Shown here: positions 40,509-49,946 of the stretch, piece after piece
How the letters are laid out: each line of letters opens with the position of its first letter
Position numbering within the stretch: position 1 is the stretch's first letter
NCBI RefSeq assembly: GCF_039649665.1
Contig: NZ_JBDJAW010000018.1
Span: 1-64,000 of the forward strand
DNA: 64,000 nt
Reading direction: 5' to 3'
From: Microbispora sp. ZYX-F-249
GTDB lineage: Bacteria; Actinomycetota; Actinomycetes; Streptosporangiales; Streptosporangiaceae
Made by a program: the position numbers and the translations under genes
Notes under the pieces: generated by a model
Databases searched by the model: none
What the model was told of the DNA's origin: nothing
Seen by the model: only the letters and a program-made list of their open reading frames with translations

Positions 40509-42320
40509 ATGGACTCCCCACAGGCACAGGCACAGGCACAGGCACCGGTACAGGCATCGGGGCCGGGTGCCCGCCGGTCCTCGTGGGGCTCGTTGTGGCG
40601 GTTGCGGTCCTATCTGCGCCCCTACAGGCGCAGCCTGGTGGTGTCCTGGCTCGCGGCGCTGCTCGGGATCGCCGCAGGCACGGTGATCCCGCTCGTCGGC
40701 AAGGAGATCATCGACGGGCCCGTCGCCCACGGGGATCACGGCGGGCTGGTCCCGCTCGGGCTGCTGGCCCTCGGCCTCGGCGTGGCCGAGGCGGTCCTCA
40801 CATTCGTCCGCCGATGGTCGCAGGCCGGGCCGGTCCTCGGCCTGGAGACCGCCCTCCGCGACGACATCTACCGGCACCTCCAGCGGCTGCCGATGAGCTT
40901 CCACGACCGGTGGCAGTCGGGCCAGCTCCTGTCCCGGGCGACGACCGACCTGTCCACGATCCGCCGGTTCCTCGGCTTCGGCGTGCTGTTTCTGATCATG
41001 AACATCCTGCAGCTCACCGCGGTCACCGTGGTGCTCCTGCGGATGTACTGGCCGCTCGGCCTGGTCGTCGCCGTCTCCGCCGTCCCGGTCGTGGCCCTGT
41101 CGCTGCGGTTCGAGCGGCGCTACATCGTCATCTCCCGGCAGGTGCAGGACCAGCAGGGCGACCTCGCCACCCTGGTCGAGGAGTCGGCCGTGGGAATCCG
41201 CACGGTCAAGGCGTTCGGCCGGCGCGGGCACGTCTTCGCGAACTTCGCCGCCGCCGCGCGCGAGATCCGCCGCACCTCGCTGGCGAAGGTGCGGCTGGCC
41301 TCGCGGTTCTTCACCTTCCTCGAGGTCGTGCCGAACGTCACACTCGCCCTGGTCCTGCTGCTGGGCGCGATCGCGGTCGGCGCCGGCGCGCTGACGCTCG
41401 GCACGCTGGTCGCTTTCACCACGCTGGTTCTCCAGCTCGTCTGGCCGGTCGCCTCGCTCGGGTACATCCTCGCCATGGGCCAGGAGGCGATGACCTCGGC
41501 CGACCGGGTGGTCGAGGTGCTCGACACGGTGCCCGCGATCCGCGGCGGCACGGCCGTCATCGATCGGCCGCGTGGCCATGTGCGCTTCGAGGGCGCGGGG
41601 TTCCGCTTCCCGGGAGCCGACCGTCCGGTGCTGCGCGACGTATGGCTGGAGGTGCGGCCGGGGGAGACCGTCGCCCTCGTGGGGGCCACCGGGTCGGGCA
41701 AGACGACGCTGACCGCGCTCGTGCCCCGGTTGCTCGACGTCACCGCCGGCCGCGTCACGATCGACGGGCACGACGTGCGGGACCTGTCGCTGACCTCGCT
41801 CCGCTCTGTGGTCGCCACCGCGTTCGAGGAGGCCACGCTCTTCTCCATGAGCGTGCGCGAGAACGTGACGCTCGGCCACGGGCATGCCTCCGAGGAGGAG
41901 ATCAGGCAGGCGCTGGAGATCGCGCAGGCGACGTTCGCCTACGACCTGCCGTGGGGCCTCGACACCCGCATCGGAGAGCAGGGGATGTCGCTGTCGGGCG
42001 GTCAGCGGCAGCGGCTCGCGCTGGCCAGGGCCGTGCTCGGCAGGCCGCGGGTGCTCGTCCTCGACGACACCCTGTCGGCGCTCGACGTGGAGACCGAGGC
42101 GCTGGTCGAGGAGGCGCTGCGGCGGGTGCTCGCGGAGGCCACCGGCATCGTCGTGGCGCACCGCGCCTCGACCGTGCTGCTCGCCGACCGGGTGGCGCTG
42201 CTGCGCGACGGCACCGTCACCCACGTCGGACGCCACGGCGACCTGCTGTCGGACGTGCCGGAGTATCGCGAACTGCTCGCCCAGGACGCCGACCTCGACC
42301 CCGAGGGATCGATCCGATGA
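40509..42320 (+). CDS. ABC exporter subunit A (second pair), degenerate Walker B
   Basis: About 603 residues from ATG 40509 (an in-frame ATG at 40452 adds 19). The N-terminus carries a QA repeat (SPQAQAQAQAPVQAS), then six transmembrane helices in residues 40-340 and an ATPase domain. Walker A is GATGSGKTT (Lys398) and the signature is LSGGQRQ. Walker B is VLVLDDTLSALD, with Asp520 in place of the catalytic Glu. The H-loop His is kept (VVAHRAST). It pairs with the next gene, whose signature is altered, as a heterodimeric exporter. The choice of start is uncertain because neither ATG has a well-spaced ribosome site. Substrate unknown. Confidence 0.88.
   Translation: MDSPQAQAQAQAPVQASGPGARRSSWGSLWRLRSYLRPYRRSLVVSWLAALLGIAAGTVIPLVGKEIIDGPVAHGDHGGLVPLGLLALGLGVAEAVLTFVRRWSQAGPVLGLETALRDDIYRHLQRLPMSFHDRWQSGQLLSRATTDLSTIRRFLGFGVLFLIMNILQLTAVTVVLLRMYWPLGLVVAVSAVPVVALSLRFERRYIVISRQVQDQQGDLATLVEESAVGIRTVKAFGRRGHVFANFAAAAREIRRTSLAKVRLASRFFTFLEVVPNVTLALVLLLGAIAVGAGALTLGTLVAFTTLVLQLVWPVASLGYILAMGQEAMTSADRVVEVLDTVPAIRGGTAVIDRPRGHVRFEGAGFRFPGADRPVLRDVWLEVRPGETVALVGATGSGKTTLTALVPRLLDVTAGRVTIDGHDVRDLSLTSLRSVVATAFEEATLFSMSVRENVTLGHGHASEEEIRQALEIAQATFAYDLPWGLDTRIGEQGMSLSGGQRQRLALARAVLGRPRVLVLDDTLSALDVETEALVEEALRRVLAEATGIVVAHRASTVLLADRVALLRDGTVTHVGRHGDLLSDVPEYRELLAQDADLDPEGSIR
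40521..40556 (+). repeat. Hexanucleotide CAGGCA repeat in the exporter N-terminus
   Basis: Four perfect tandem copies of caggca (40521-40544), one variant (ccggta) and a fifth copy encode alternating Gln-Ala. The unit is in frame, so copy-number change would only lengthen or shorten the cytoplasmic N-terminal tail. Confidence 0.85.
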
Positions 42321-44131
42321 CCGAAACGTGGCGGGGGGTGGCGGCGGAGGACCGGGACGAGATCTCGGAGCGCGTCTCCCTGCTGCTGCGCACCCGGTCC
42401 CGCCGGCTGCTCGGCGACCTGCTGCGGCCGCACCGCCGGGCGATCGCCGTGCTCACCGCGGTCATCGTGGTGTCCAACGCGGCCGGCCTGGCCCTGCCGT
42501 ACCTGGTGAAGGCGGGCATCGACGACGGCATCCCGCCCATGCTGCGCGGGCAGGGCGCGGGCACGCTGCTCGCGATCGTCGGCGCGGTGCTGGCCGCCGC
42601 GCTCACGCAGGCGTTCACCCGGCAGGCGTTCCTGCAGATGTCGGGCCGGATCGGCCAGGACATCCTGCTGGAGTTGCGCCGCCGGGTCTTCGGCCACTTC
42701 CAGCGGCTGTCGCTGACGTTCCACGAGAAGTACACCTCGGGGCGGGTCATCTCCCGGCTCACCTCCGATGTGGACGCCATCGCGGAGTTGCTCGAGTCCG
42801 GTTTCGACGGCCTGGTCACGGCCGTGCTCACGCTGTGCGGCACCGCCGTCATGCTGCTCGTGCTCGACGTGCGCCTCGGTCTGGTGGCGCTGCTGCCGCT
42901 GCCGGTCCTGCTGCTGTTCACGCGGTGGTTCCGCCGTCAGTCGAGCGTCGTCTACCGCCGTACGCGGGAGGCGGTCGCGCTGGTCATCGTCCACTTCGTG
43001 GAGTCGATGACCGGGATCCGCGCGGTGCAGGCGTTCCGCAGGGAGCCGCGCAACCAGGAGATCTTCGAGCGGCTCAACGACGGCTACCGGGCCGCCAACA
43101 CCCGCGGCATGCGCCTGGTCGCCGTGTTCATGCCCGGCATCAAGCTGATCGGCAACGTCACGGTCGCCGCCGTCCTGCTGTACGGCGGGCTGCTCGCGCT
43201 GCGCGGCACGGTCACGGTCGGCGTGCTCGCCGCGTTCCTGCTCTATCTGCGGCAGTTCTACGAGCCGATGCAGGAGATCAGCCAGTTCTACAACGCGCTG
43301 CAGTCCGCGGGGGCGGCGCTGGAGAAGCTGTCGGGCGTGCTGGAGGAGCGGCCCTCTGTGGCCGAACCACGGCGCCCGGTGCCGCTGCCGCGCGCCGCCG
43401 GGGCGTTGCGTTTCGAGGCCGTCCGGTTCGCCTACGGCGACGGCCCGCCGGTGCTGCCGCTGCTCGACCTGGAGATCCCCGCCGGGCAGACCGTGGCCGT
43501 CGTCGGCACCACGGGTGCGGGCAAGACCACGCTGGCCAAGCTCATCGCCCGGTTCCACGACCCGGTCGCGGGGCGGGTGCTGCTCGACGGGGTGGACCTG
43601 CGCGACCTGGACGAGGACACGCTGCGCCGCCACGTGGTGATGGTCACCCAGGAGAACTACCTGTTCAGCGGGACGATCGCGGACAACGTGCGGTTCGGGC
43701 GGCCCGGCGCGCCGGACGCGGAGATCGAGCGGGCCGCCGAGGCCATCGGCGCCGACACGTTCGTCTCGGCGCTGCCCGGCCGGTACGAGACGCAGGTCGG
43801 CAAGCGCGGCGGCCGCATGTCGGCGGGGCAGCGGCAGCTCGTCGCGTTCGCCCGGGCCTTCCTCGCCGACCCCGCCGTGCTGATCCTGGACGAGGCCACC
43901 TCCAGTCTCGACGTGCCGAGCGAGCGGCTCGTGCAGCGGGCGCTGCGGACGATCCTCGCCGACCGGACCGCGCTGATCATCGCCCACCGCCTGTCCACCG
44001 TGGAGATCGCCGACCGGGTGCTCGTGATGGAGCGCGGCCGGATCGTGGAGGACGGCCCGCCCGACCGCCTCATCGCCGGCGCCGGCCGGTTCGCCCGCCT
44101 CCACCGGGCCTGGCTCGACAGCCTCGCCTGA
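42317..44131 (+). CDS. ABC exporter subunit B (second pair), intact Walker B
   Basis: A 604-residue partner coupled by ATGA. It has six transmembrane helices in residues 45-330. The ATPase domain has Walker A GTTGAGKTT (Lys403), Walker B VLILDEATSSLD with catalytic Glu526, and His in IAHRLST. Its signature is MSAGQRQ rather than LSGGQ. Together with subunit A this gives one canonical and one degenerate ATP site, the same division as in the exporter pair at 10.8-14.5 kb. The two pairs are homologous but well diverged. Family members move drugs, lipids or peptides; no neighbour indicates which. Confidence 0.9.
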   Translation: MTETWRGVAAEDRDEISERVSLLLRTRSRRLLGDLLRPHRRAIAVLTAVIVVSNAAGLALPYLVKAGIDDGIPPMLRGQGAGTLLAIVGAVLAAALTQAFTRQAFLQMSGRIGQDILLELRRRVFGHFQRLSLTFHEKYTSGRVISRLTSDVDAIAELLESGFDGLVTAVLTLCGTAVMLLVLDVRLGLVALLPLPVLLLFTRWFRRQSSVVYRRTREAVALVIVHFVESMTGIRAVQAFRREPRNQEIFERLNDGYRAANTRGMRLVAVFMPGIKLIGNVTVAAVLLYGGLLALRGTVTVGVLAAFLLYLRQFYEPMQEISQFYNALQSAGAALEKLSGVLEERPSVAEPRRPVPLPRAAGALRFEAVRFAYGDGPPVLPLLDLEIPAGQTVAVVGTTGAGKTTLAKLIARFHDPVAGRVLLDGVDLRDLDEDTLRRHVVMVTQENYLFSGTIADNVRFGRPGAPDAEIERAAEAIGADTFVSALPGRYETQVGKRGGRMSAGQRQLVAFARAFLADPAVLILDEATSSLDVPSERLVQRALRTILADRTALIIAHRLSTVEIADRVLVMERGRIVEDGPPDRLIAGAGRFARLHRAWLDSLA

Positions 44132-44138
44132 CCCCCGA

Positions 44139-44555
44139 TCAGGGGACCAGCAGGCGTTCCATGGCGGGACGCAGGGGCGGGCCGATCTCCACCGGGCGGC
44201 GGGTGTGCCGGTCCACGAAGACGTGGGTGAAGTCGCCCTCGGCGACCAGTGTGTCCCCGGTGAACAGGCCGAGCTCGTAGCGGACGCTGGAGCGGCCCAG
44301 GTGGCCGATCCGCAGGCCCACACTGATCACCTGGGGGAAGGACACCGAGGCGCGGTAGGAGCAGCGCGACTCGACACACAGCCCGATGGCCGGGCCCTCG
44401 TGGATGTCCAGCCCGGCCTCCTCGATCAGCCAGGTGTTGATCACGGTGTCCATCAGCGAGTAGTGCACGACGTTGTTGACGTGCCCGTAGACGTCGTTGT
44501 CCTTCCACCGGGTGGGCACGTCCCGCCAGTGCGGATACGCTCGGCGGTCGTTCAC
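44139..44555 (-). CDS. Acyl-CoA thioesterase, 4HBT hotdog family
   Basis: A 138-residue single hotdog domain with the YbgC/FadM-type signature RWKDNDVYGHVNNVVHYSLMDTVI, where the Asp and HVNN turn mark the catalytic region, and VAEGDFTHVFVD near the end. It hydrolyses acyl-CoA thioesters in the cytosol. The GTG 44553-44555 overlaps the acyl-CoA dehydrogenase stop as GTGA, so the two are co-translated. Acyl-CoA oxidation coupled to CoA release is the likely joint role. It ends seven bases from the convergent exporter gene. Confidence 0.88.
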   Translation of the reverse strand: MNDRRAYPHWRDVPTRWKDNDVYGHVNNVVHYSLMDTVINTWLIEEAGLDIHEGPAIGLCVESRCSYRASVSFPQVISVGLRIGHLGRSSVRYELGLFTGDTLVAEGDFTHVFVDRHTRRPVEIGPPLRPAMERLLVP

Positions 44556-45697
44556 AGGCCCAGATCCCGGCCGACGATCTCGCGCATGATCTCGTTGGAT
44601 CCCGCCCAGATCCGGGTCACCCGGGCGTCCATCCAGGCCCGCGCCACGCGGTACTCCCTCATGTAGCCGTAGCCGCCGTAGAGCTGCACACAGGCGTCGA
44701 TCACCTGGTTCTGCACCTCGGCGGTCCACATCTTGGCCTTGGCCGCGTCGACCGCGGTCAGCTCGCCGCCGGCGTGGGCGGCCACGCACTGGTCGACGTA
44801 CGCCCGCGTCACCTCGACCTTCGTCACGAGGTCGGCGAGGGTGAACTTGTTGTACTGGAAGCTGCCGATCGCCCGGCCGAACGCCTTGCGCTCCTTCACG
44901 TACGACAGGGTCTCGGCGAGCACGGCGGCGGCGTGCGCGATGTTGGTGACGGCGCTGCCGAGCCGTTCCTGGGGGAGACGCTCCATCATCGCGACGAACC
45001 CCCGGTCCACCTCGCCGATCACGTTGGCGGCCGGCACCCGTACGCCCTCGAAGAACAGTTCGGCCGTGTCGGCCTCCGGCTGGCCGACCTTGTCGAGCTT
45101 GCGCCCCCGGTGGAAGCCGGGCATGCCCTCCTCGACCGCGAACAACGTGATGCCCTTGGCCCGCTTCTCCGGGCTGGTCCGGGCCGCGACCACGACGAGG
45201 CCGGCCTGGTGGCCGTTGGTGATGAACGTCTTGGAGCCGTCGATGATCCAGTCGGAGCCGTCCCTGACGGCGGTGGTGCGCAGTGCCGCCAGGTCCGACC
45301 CGCCGCTCGGCTCGGTCATGCCGATCGCCGTGATCATCTCTCCCGAGCAGAACGGCGGCAGCCATCGCTTCCTCTGCTCGTCCGTCGTCAGCTCCACCAG
45401 GTACGGCGCGACCACGTCGAAGTGGATGCCGAAACTGGACGCCAGAGCCATGCCCACCCCGGCCAGTTCCTCGGTGAGCACGGCGTTGAAGCGGTAGTCG
45501 CCCGCCGCCGTGCCGTCGTACTCCTCGGGGACCTCCAGGCCGAGGAATCCCTGCCGGCCGGCCTCCCGCCACACCTCACGGTCGATCAGCCGGCGCTCGA
45601 CGAACTCCTCGGCCCTCGGGGCGACCGAGCGGATCACGAACTGCCGCACGGAGTCGCGGAAGGCCTCGTGGTCCTCGCCGTAGATGGTGCGTCGCAT
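44552..45697 (-). CDS. Acyl-CoA dehydrogenase (long-chain/isovaleryl-like)
   Basis: A 381-residue flavoenzyme with the typical N-terminal helical, middle beta and C-terminal helical domains. It shows AIGMTEPSGGSDLAAL (FAD/substrate), WIIDGSKTFITNGH, and LYGGYGYMREYRVARAWMDARVTRIWAGSNEIMREIVGR. The SNEIM loop lacks the catalytic Glu of short/medium-chain enzymes (WAGS instead of YEGT). As in LCAD/IVD types, the base would lie on an earlier helix, possibly the Glu of VTKVEVTR. GGAGA precedes the ATG. It follows a branched-chain-type importer on the same strand, which suggests the imported compound is activated to a CoA ester and oxidised; this is inference. Confidence 0.92.
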   Translation of the reverse strand: MRRTIYGEDHEAFRDSVRQFVIRSVAPRAEEFVERRLIDREVWREAGRQGFLGLEVPEEYDGTAAGDYRFNAVLTEELAGVGMALASSFGIHFDVVAPYLVELTTDEQRKRWLPPFCSGEMITAIGMTEPSGGSDLAALRTTAVRDGSDWIIDGSKTFITNGHQAGLVVVAARTSPEKRAKGITLFAVEEGMPGFHRGRKLDKVGQPEADTAELFFEGVRVPAANVIGEVDRGFVAMMERLPQERLGSAVTNIAHAAAVLAETLSYVKERKAFGRAIGSFQYNKFTLADLVTKVEVTRAYVDQCVAAHAGGELTAVDAAKAKMWTAEVQNQVIDACVQLYGGYGYMREYRVARAWMDARVTRIWAGSNEIMREIVGRDLGL

Positions 45698-45727
45698 CGA
45701 TTCTCCAGACGATTGTTCGGTATGGGG

Positions 45728-45733
45728 ATACTA
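45728..45733 (-). promoter_or_regulatory. Possible promoter -10 for the acyl-CoA dehydrogenase/thioesterase pair
   Basis: Minus-strand TAGTAT lies about 30 bases before the ATG in the 75-base gap after the importer's binding-protein gene. Just downstream, ACCGAACAATCGT is an imperfect inverted repeat that might be an operator. No -35 is clear; readthrough from the importer operon is equally possible. Confidence 0.25.
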
Positions 45734-45772
45734 GCGAGTAGCCTCACCGGCGCGGACGTGACCCCTCGCGGC

Positions 45773-47056
45773 TCAGCCCACCGGCACCGGGTAGTCCTTC
45801 GCCAGTTCGGAGACCTCCGGCTCCCTGAAGACCACCGCGCCGCCGAGCGCCGCCTTGTCGGGCTTGAGCACGTACGACGAGCGGGAGGCGGGCTTGTCGA
45901 AGAACGTGAAGTCCATCGGCGTGCCGAAGTCGCCGCCGAAGCCCGACTGGGAGCGGTGGGCGGTCAGGACGCCCTCCCGGCTGAGGTCCTTGGCCTCGCA
46001 GGCCTTCTTCATCGCCTCGTCCACGATCATCGCGGCGCTCCAGCCGCTGGCCACACCGCTGTCGAGCGTCTCGCCCGGGTACTTCGCCCGGTAGTCGGCC
46101 ACCAGCTTCCGCATCGCCGGGTTCTTCACGCTGACCGGCGTCCCCGCCGACACGTAGTAGAAGTCCTTGAGCAGAGCCGGCGCGGCCGGCGTGCCGAGCA
46201 GCTGCGGGGAGTAGGCCGAGTTGCTGCCGACGAACGGCACGTCCATGCCCTTGGCGAGGGACACGCCCACCAGTGAGGCCGTCTGCCGGGGGCCCACCGA
46301 GACGAGCACGGCCTTCACCCCGGCCGCCTTGAACGCCGCCACCTGCGCGCTCATGTCCTGGTCGGTCGCCTTGATCTTCTGCTCCACGACCTGCAGGCCG
46401 AGCTTGTCCGCGGCGTACTTCGAGCCGTTCAGCGAGCTCTCGCCGTAGTCGCCCTCGAAGTACAGGTGCCCGATCTTGTCGCCGGACTTGACGCCCTTCT
46501 CCTTCGCGAGGAACTCGACCGCGTTGATCATGTCGATGTCGTACGTCGTGCCGGTCACCTGGATGGCCCGGCTGCCGAGCAGTGTGGTCGCCCACGCCAT
46601 CGGGATCGTGAGCAGCTTGTCACCGTCGATGCGCTGCTTCAACGCGGTGATCATCGGGGATCCGATGAACTGCGCGATCGCCGCCGACCTGGGCGCGACC
46701 TCGGTGTAGGCCGCCACGGCCTTCTGGGTGTCGTAGCCGTGGTCGCGGACGACCAGCTCGTACTTGCGGCCGCAGACCCCGCCGCCGGCGTTGGCCTGGT
46801 CGAAGTACAGCTGCTGCGCCTGCGTCTGGCTCTTGCCGAACGACGCGTACGGGCCGGTCAGGTCGGTGAGCGCGCTCACGGTGATCGTGGTGGCCGTGAC
46901 ACCGGGGCCGGTCTTGACCCCGTCCCCGCTCACCGCCGCGGCGTCCGCGCCGCCGCCCGTCGCCTTGTCGCTGGCACATCCCGCGGCCGAGGTCGCGACG
47001 GCCAGGGACAGCAGGGCTAACGCCGCGATGCCGGCGCGGGTGCCGATTTCGCCCAT
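45773..47056 (-). CDS. Branched-chain-type ABC importer substrate-binding lipoprotein (set 1)
   Basis: A 427-residue LivJ/LivK-like periplasmic-binding-fold type I protein. The signal is MGEIGTRAGIAALALLSLA and the lipobox ATSAAGC lies near residue 28. VTATTITVSALTDLTGPYASFG opens the binding domain, followed by FDQANAGGGVCGRKYELVVRDHGYD. AAGG/GAG-rich AAGGAG precedes the ATG. It overlaps the LivM stop by 40 bases. The ligand may be an amino acid, a short acyl amide, urea or an aromatic acid. The co-located acyl-CoA dehydrogenase favours a carboxylic acid rather than an amino acid, but the sequence does not settle this. Confidence 0.9.
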   Translation of the reverse strand: MGEIGTRAGIAALALLSLAVATSAAGCASDKATGGGADAAAVSGDGVKTGPGVTATTITVSALTDLTGPYASFGKSQTQAQQLYFDQANAGGGVCGRKYELVVRDHGYDTQKAVAAYTEVAPRSAAIAQFIGSPMITALKQRIDGDKLLTIPMAWATTLLGSRAIQVTGTTYDIDMINAVEFLAKEKGVKSGDKIGHLYFEGDYGESSLNGSKYAADKLGLQVVEQKIKATDQDMSAQVAAFKAAGVKAVLVSVGPRQTASLVGVSLAKGMDVPFVGSNSAYSPQLLGTPAAPALLKDFYYVSAGTPVSVKNPAMRKLVADYRAKYPGETLDSGVASGWSAAMIVDEAMKKACEAKDLSREGVLTAHRSQSGFGGDFGTPMDFTFFDKPASRSSYVLKPDKAALGGAVVFREPEVSELAKDYPVPVG

Positions 47057-48162
47057 CTGAGCTCCTTGAGTCGAACGCGGCCGAGCCGCGTGGCGAGCCC
47101 GGCCAGACCGCCGGGCAGGAACAGCACCACCGCGACGACGGCGGCGCCGTAGAGGATCCGCGCGGCCTCGGCGGGGGAGACCCCGCCGGAACCCGGCTCG
47201 GCCACCAGCGGCAGCGCGTCGCTGTAGCGGGTGAGCAACTGGGGGAGCAGGGAGACGAACGCGGCCCCGGCGACCGCCCCGGCGACCGATCCCAGGCCGC
47301 CGATAACGATCATCGCGAGGTAGTCGAGCGACAGCAGCATGCCGAAGTAGTCCGGCACGACCTGCTGGAAGACCAGGGCGACCAGCACCCCGGCGAGCCC
47401 GCCGTACATGGACGACAGGACGAACACGCCCGCGCGGTACCGGGCGACCGGGACGCCCATGACCCCCGCGGCGATCTCGTGGTCCCTGATCGTGTTCATC
47501 GCCAGGCCGGGACGGCCGCGCAGCACGCCCCGGGCGAACGCCGCCGCGCCCGCGAGCAGCGCGATCCCGAGGAACCACAGCCGTTCGAGCGACCCGAACG
47601 GCACGTTCAGCACCACCAGCTCCGGGGAATCGGCGAAGACGAACCCGAACAGCTCCATCGGCGGCACCGGCCGTCCGTTGAAGCCGCCGGTGACCGGCTC
47701 GGCGTTGAACAGGATGTGCTGGCCGACGAAGATCAGGGCGAGCGTGGCGATGCCGAGGTAGGCGCCCTTGAGGCGGCCCGCGATCGGGCTGAACAGTCCG
47801 CCGCACACGCCCGCGACGGCCACCGCCGCCACGGCCGCGAGCGGTGTGGGCAGGCCCAGGTCCGAGGACAGGTAGACGTAGGAGTACGCCCCGGCCGCGA
47901 GGAAGAAGGCATGCCCCAGGGACAGCTGCCCGGTCGCCCCGGTCAGCAGGTTGATCCCGATGGCGCCGATCGCCGCCGACATCGCGAACAGCCCCGCCTG
48001 CAGCCAGAACCCCTCCAGGTAGAACGGCACCGCCACGGCCGCCGCGAGCACCGTGAGCCACAGCGCGGCCCGCAGGGTCCGTGCCGGGAGGCGCAGCGCG
48101 GCCCGCAGGGTCCGGAGTGCGCGCCCTACGGGCGCACCGGGTACGGGTGTGGGGTCAGACAC
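47017..48162 (-). CDS. Branched-chain-type ABC permease, LivM-like (set 1)
   Basis: A 381-residue inner-membrane protein with about ten hydrophobic segments. The LivM signature elements are GINLLTGATGQLSLGHAFFLAAGAY, the cytoplasmic loop contacting the ATPases (AMNTIRDHEIAAGVMG), and AMIVIGGLGSVAGAVAGAAF. The GTG start overlaps the LivH stop. The N-terminal 40 residues contain a duplicated ALRTLRAALRLP-type motif (TLRAAL twice), encoded by near-identical DNA copies around 48060-48125. Works as a heterodimer with the next permease. Confidence 0.92.
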   Translation of the reverse strand: MSDPTPVPGAPVGRALRTLRAALRLPARTLRAALWLTVLAAAVAVPFYLEGFWLQAGLFAMSAAIGAIGINLLTGATGQLSLGHAFFLAAGAYSYVYLSSDLGLPTPLAAVAAVAVAGVCGGLFSPIAGRLKGAYLGIATLALIFVGQHILFNAEPVTGGFNGRPVPPMELFGFVFADSPELVVLNVPFGSLERLWFLGIALLAGAAAFARGVLRGRPGLAMNTIRDHEIAAGVMGVPVARYRAGVFVLSSMYGGLAGVLVALVFQQVVPDYFGMLLSLDYLAMIVIGGLGSVAGAVAGAAFVSLLPQLLTRYSDALPLVAEPGSGGVSPAEAARILYGAAVVAVVLFLPGGLAGLATRLGRVRLKELRWAKSAPAPASRR

Positions 48163-49048
48163 GGGCCGGCTCCTTCGTGCCGAACAGCCCGGAGGGCCGC
48201 AGCAGCAGGATCACGATCATCACGAGGAACGGCGCCGCGTCGCCGATGCCGCGGCCCAGGAAGGCGAGCTCGCTCTGGTAGCCGCTCATCAGCGTCTCGG
48301 TGACGCCCACGATCAGCCCTCCGGCCAGCGCCCCGGTGGTCGAGTCGAGCCCGCCGAGGATGGCCGCGGGGAACGCCTTCATCGCCGCCGCGGCCGTGCC
48401 CCGGTCGAGCCCCGGCGTCGGGAAGACGCACAGGAACATCGCCGCGACCGCGGCCAGCGCCCCGGCGACCGCCCACGCGCTGAGCGAGACCCGGCCGAGC
48501 CGCACGCCCATCAGCGCGGCGGTCTCGGCGTCCTCGGCCGCGGCGCGCATCGCCACGCCCCACCCGGTGAACTTGAAGGCGAGCAGGAACGCCACGATCA
48601 GCGCGGCGGCGACCACGAGGGCCACGACGCGGGTCTCGGCGACCGTGATCGGGCCCAGGCGCAGCACCCGGTCGCCCCAGGGGTCGCCCAGGGCGAGCAC
48701 CTCGGTGCCGATCCGGCGGGTGAGCTCGGTCGTGAGCAGGATGTCCACGCCGATCGTGACGATGGCCAGCACGCCGCGCGAGCCGACGTGCGCCCGGCGC
48801 AGGATCAGGAACTCCACCAGCGCGCCGACCAGCGCCGCCGCCGCGATCCCCGCCGCCAGCGCCGCCCAGAACCCGACCAGCGGGTGTAGCCTGGCGACCA
48901 CATAGCCACCGGCCAGCAGCAGCGACGCGTGCGTGAAGTTGACCACCTCGGTCGCCTTGAAGATCACCACGAAGCCGAGCGCGATCAGCGCGTACACGGC
49001 CCCGACCGAGATCCCGTTGACGAGCAGCTCCAGGAAGACCGCCATCAC
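48155..49048 (-). CDS. Branched-chain-type ABC permease, LivH-like (set 1)
   Basis: A 297-residue permease with eight or so helices. VYALIALGFVVIFKATEVVNFTHASLL is the family N-terminus, and MRAAAEDAETAALMGV is the ATPase-coupling loop. Two adjacent starts, GTG 49048 and ATG 49045, both overlap the LivG stop; choosing between them changes one residue. It pairs with LivM. Confidence 0.92.
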   Translation of the reverse strand: MMAVFLELLVNGISVGAVYALIALGFVVIFKATEVVNFTHASLLLAGGYVVARLHPLVGFWAALAAGIAAAALVGALVEFLILRRAHVGSRGVLAIVTIGVDILLTTELTRRIGTEVLALGDPWGDRVLRLGPITVAETRVVALVVAAALIVAFLLAFKFTGWGVAMRAAAEDAETAALMGVRLGRVSLSAWAVAGALAAVAAMFLCVFPTPGLDRGTAAAAMKAFPAAILGGLDSTTGALAGGLIVGVTETLMSGYQSELAFLGRGIGDAAPFLVMIVILLLRPSGLFGTKEPARV

Positions 49049-49946
49049 GCCTCCCCGCCGGAGTCACCCGAGTCACCAGGGTCACAGGAGTCGCCGAAGT
49101 CGCCGAGGTAGGCGCGGACGACCTCGGGGTCGCGCTGGACCGCCTCGGGCGGGCCGTCCGCGATCCGCCTGCCGAAGTCGAGCACGGTCACCGCGTCGGC
49201 GATCCGCATGACCATGCCCATGTCGTGCTCGACCAGCAGGATCGAGATGCCGAGGCTCTCGCGCACCGACTGGATGAGGGCGGCCATCTCCCGCCGCTCG
49301 CCGCCGTTCATCCCCGCGACCGGCTCGTCCAGCAGGAGCAGCCGCGGCTCCATGCACAGCGCCCGGGCCAGCTCCACCCGCTTCTGCACGCCGTACGGCA
49401 GCAGCCCCACCGGGACGGGCAGCGCCTCGCCGACGCCCGCGAACGCGGCGATCTCCTCGACCCGCGCGCCGTGCCGCACGGCCTCGCGTCTGGCCGAGGG
49501 CAGTCGCAGGCCGGCCGAGACGAATCCCGCCCCGGTCAGGCGGTGCCGGCCGAGCATGAGGTTGTCGCGGACCGTGAGATGCGGGGACAGGGCGATGTTC
49601 TGGAAGGTCCGGGCCACGCCCAGCGCCGCCACGCGGTGCGGGCGCAGCGAGGTCAGCTCGGCGCCGCCGAAGCGCACGCTGCCGGAGGTGGCGCGGTAGA
49701 CCCCCGACAGCACGTTGAAGCAGGTGGACTTGCCCGCGCCGTTCGGGCCGATCAGGGCGTGCACGCTGCCCGGAGCCACGGTGAAACTGACCGCGTCGAG
49801 CGCGGTGAGCCCGGCGAAGCGGACCGTCACCTCGCTGACCACGAGCTCCGCCGGGCCGTCCCCACGGTACGTACCGACCGGTTGGTTTGCCGAGGGCGTC
49901 CGGAGGCGCCTGGCCGGGTGTGCGTGCGATTCGCCGCGGTGGCGGG

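Noticed and set aside
45707-45721. A second copy of the TetR-type palindrome upstream of the acyl-CoA dehydrogenase
   Set aside because: ACCGAACAATCGT lacks the symmetric ACCGA/TCGGT arms, so I do not count it as the same site.
48060-48125. Repeated DNA at the start of set 1 LivM (two TLRAAL-coding copies)
   Set aside because: It is a short in-gene duplication with no sign of a mobile element or regulatory role.
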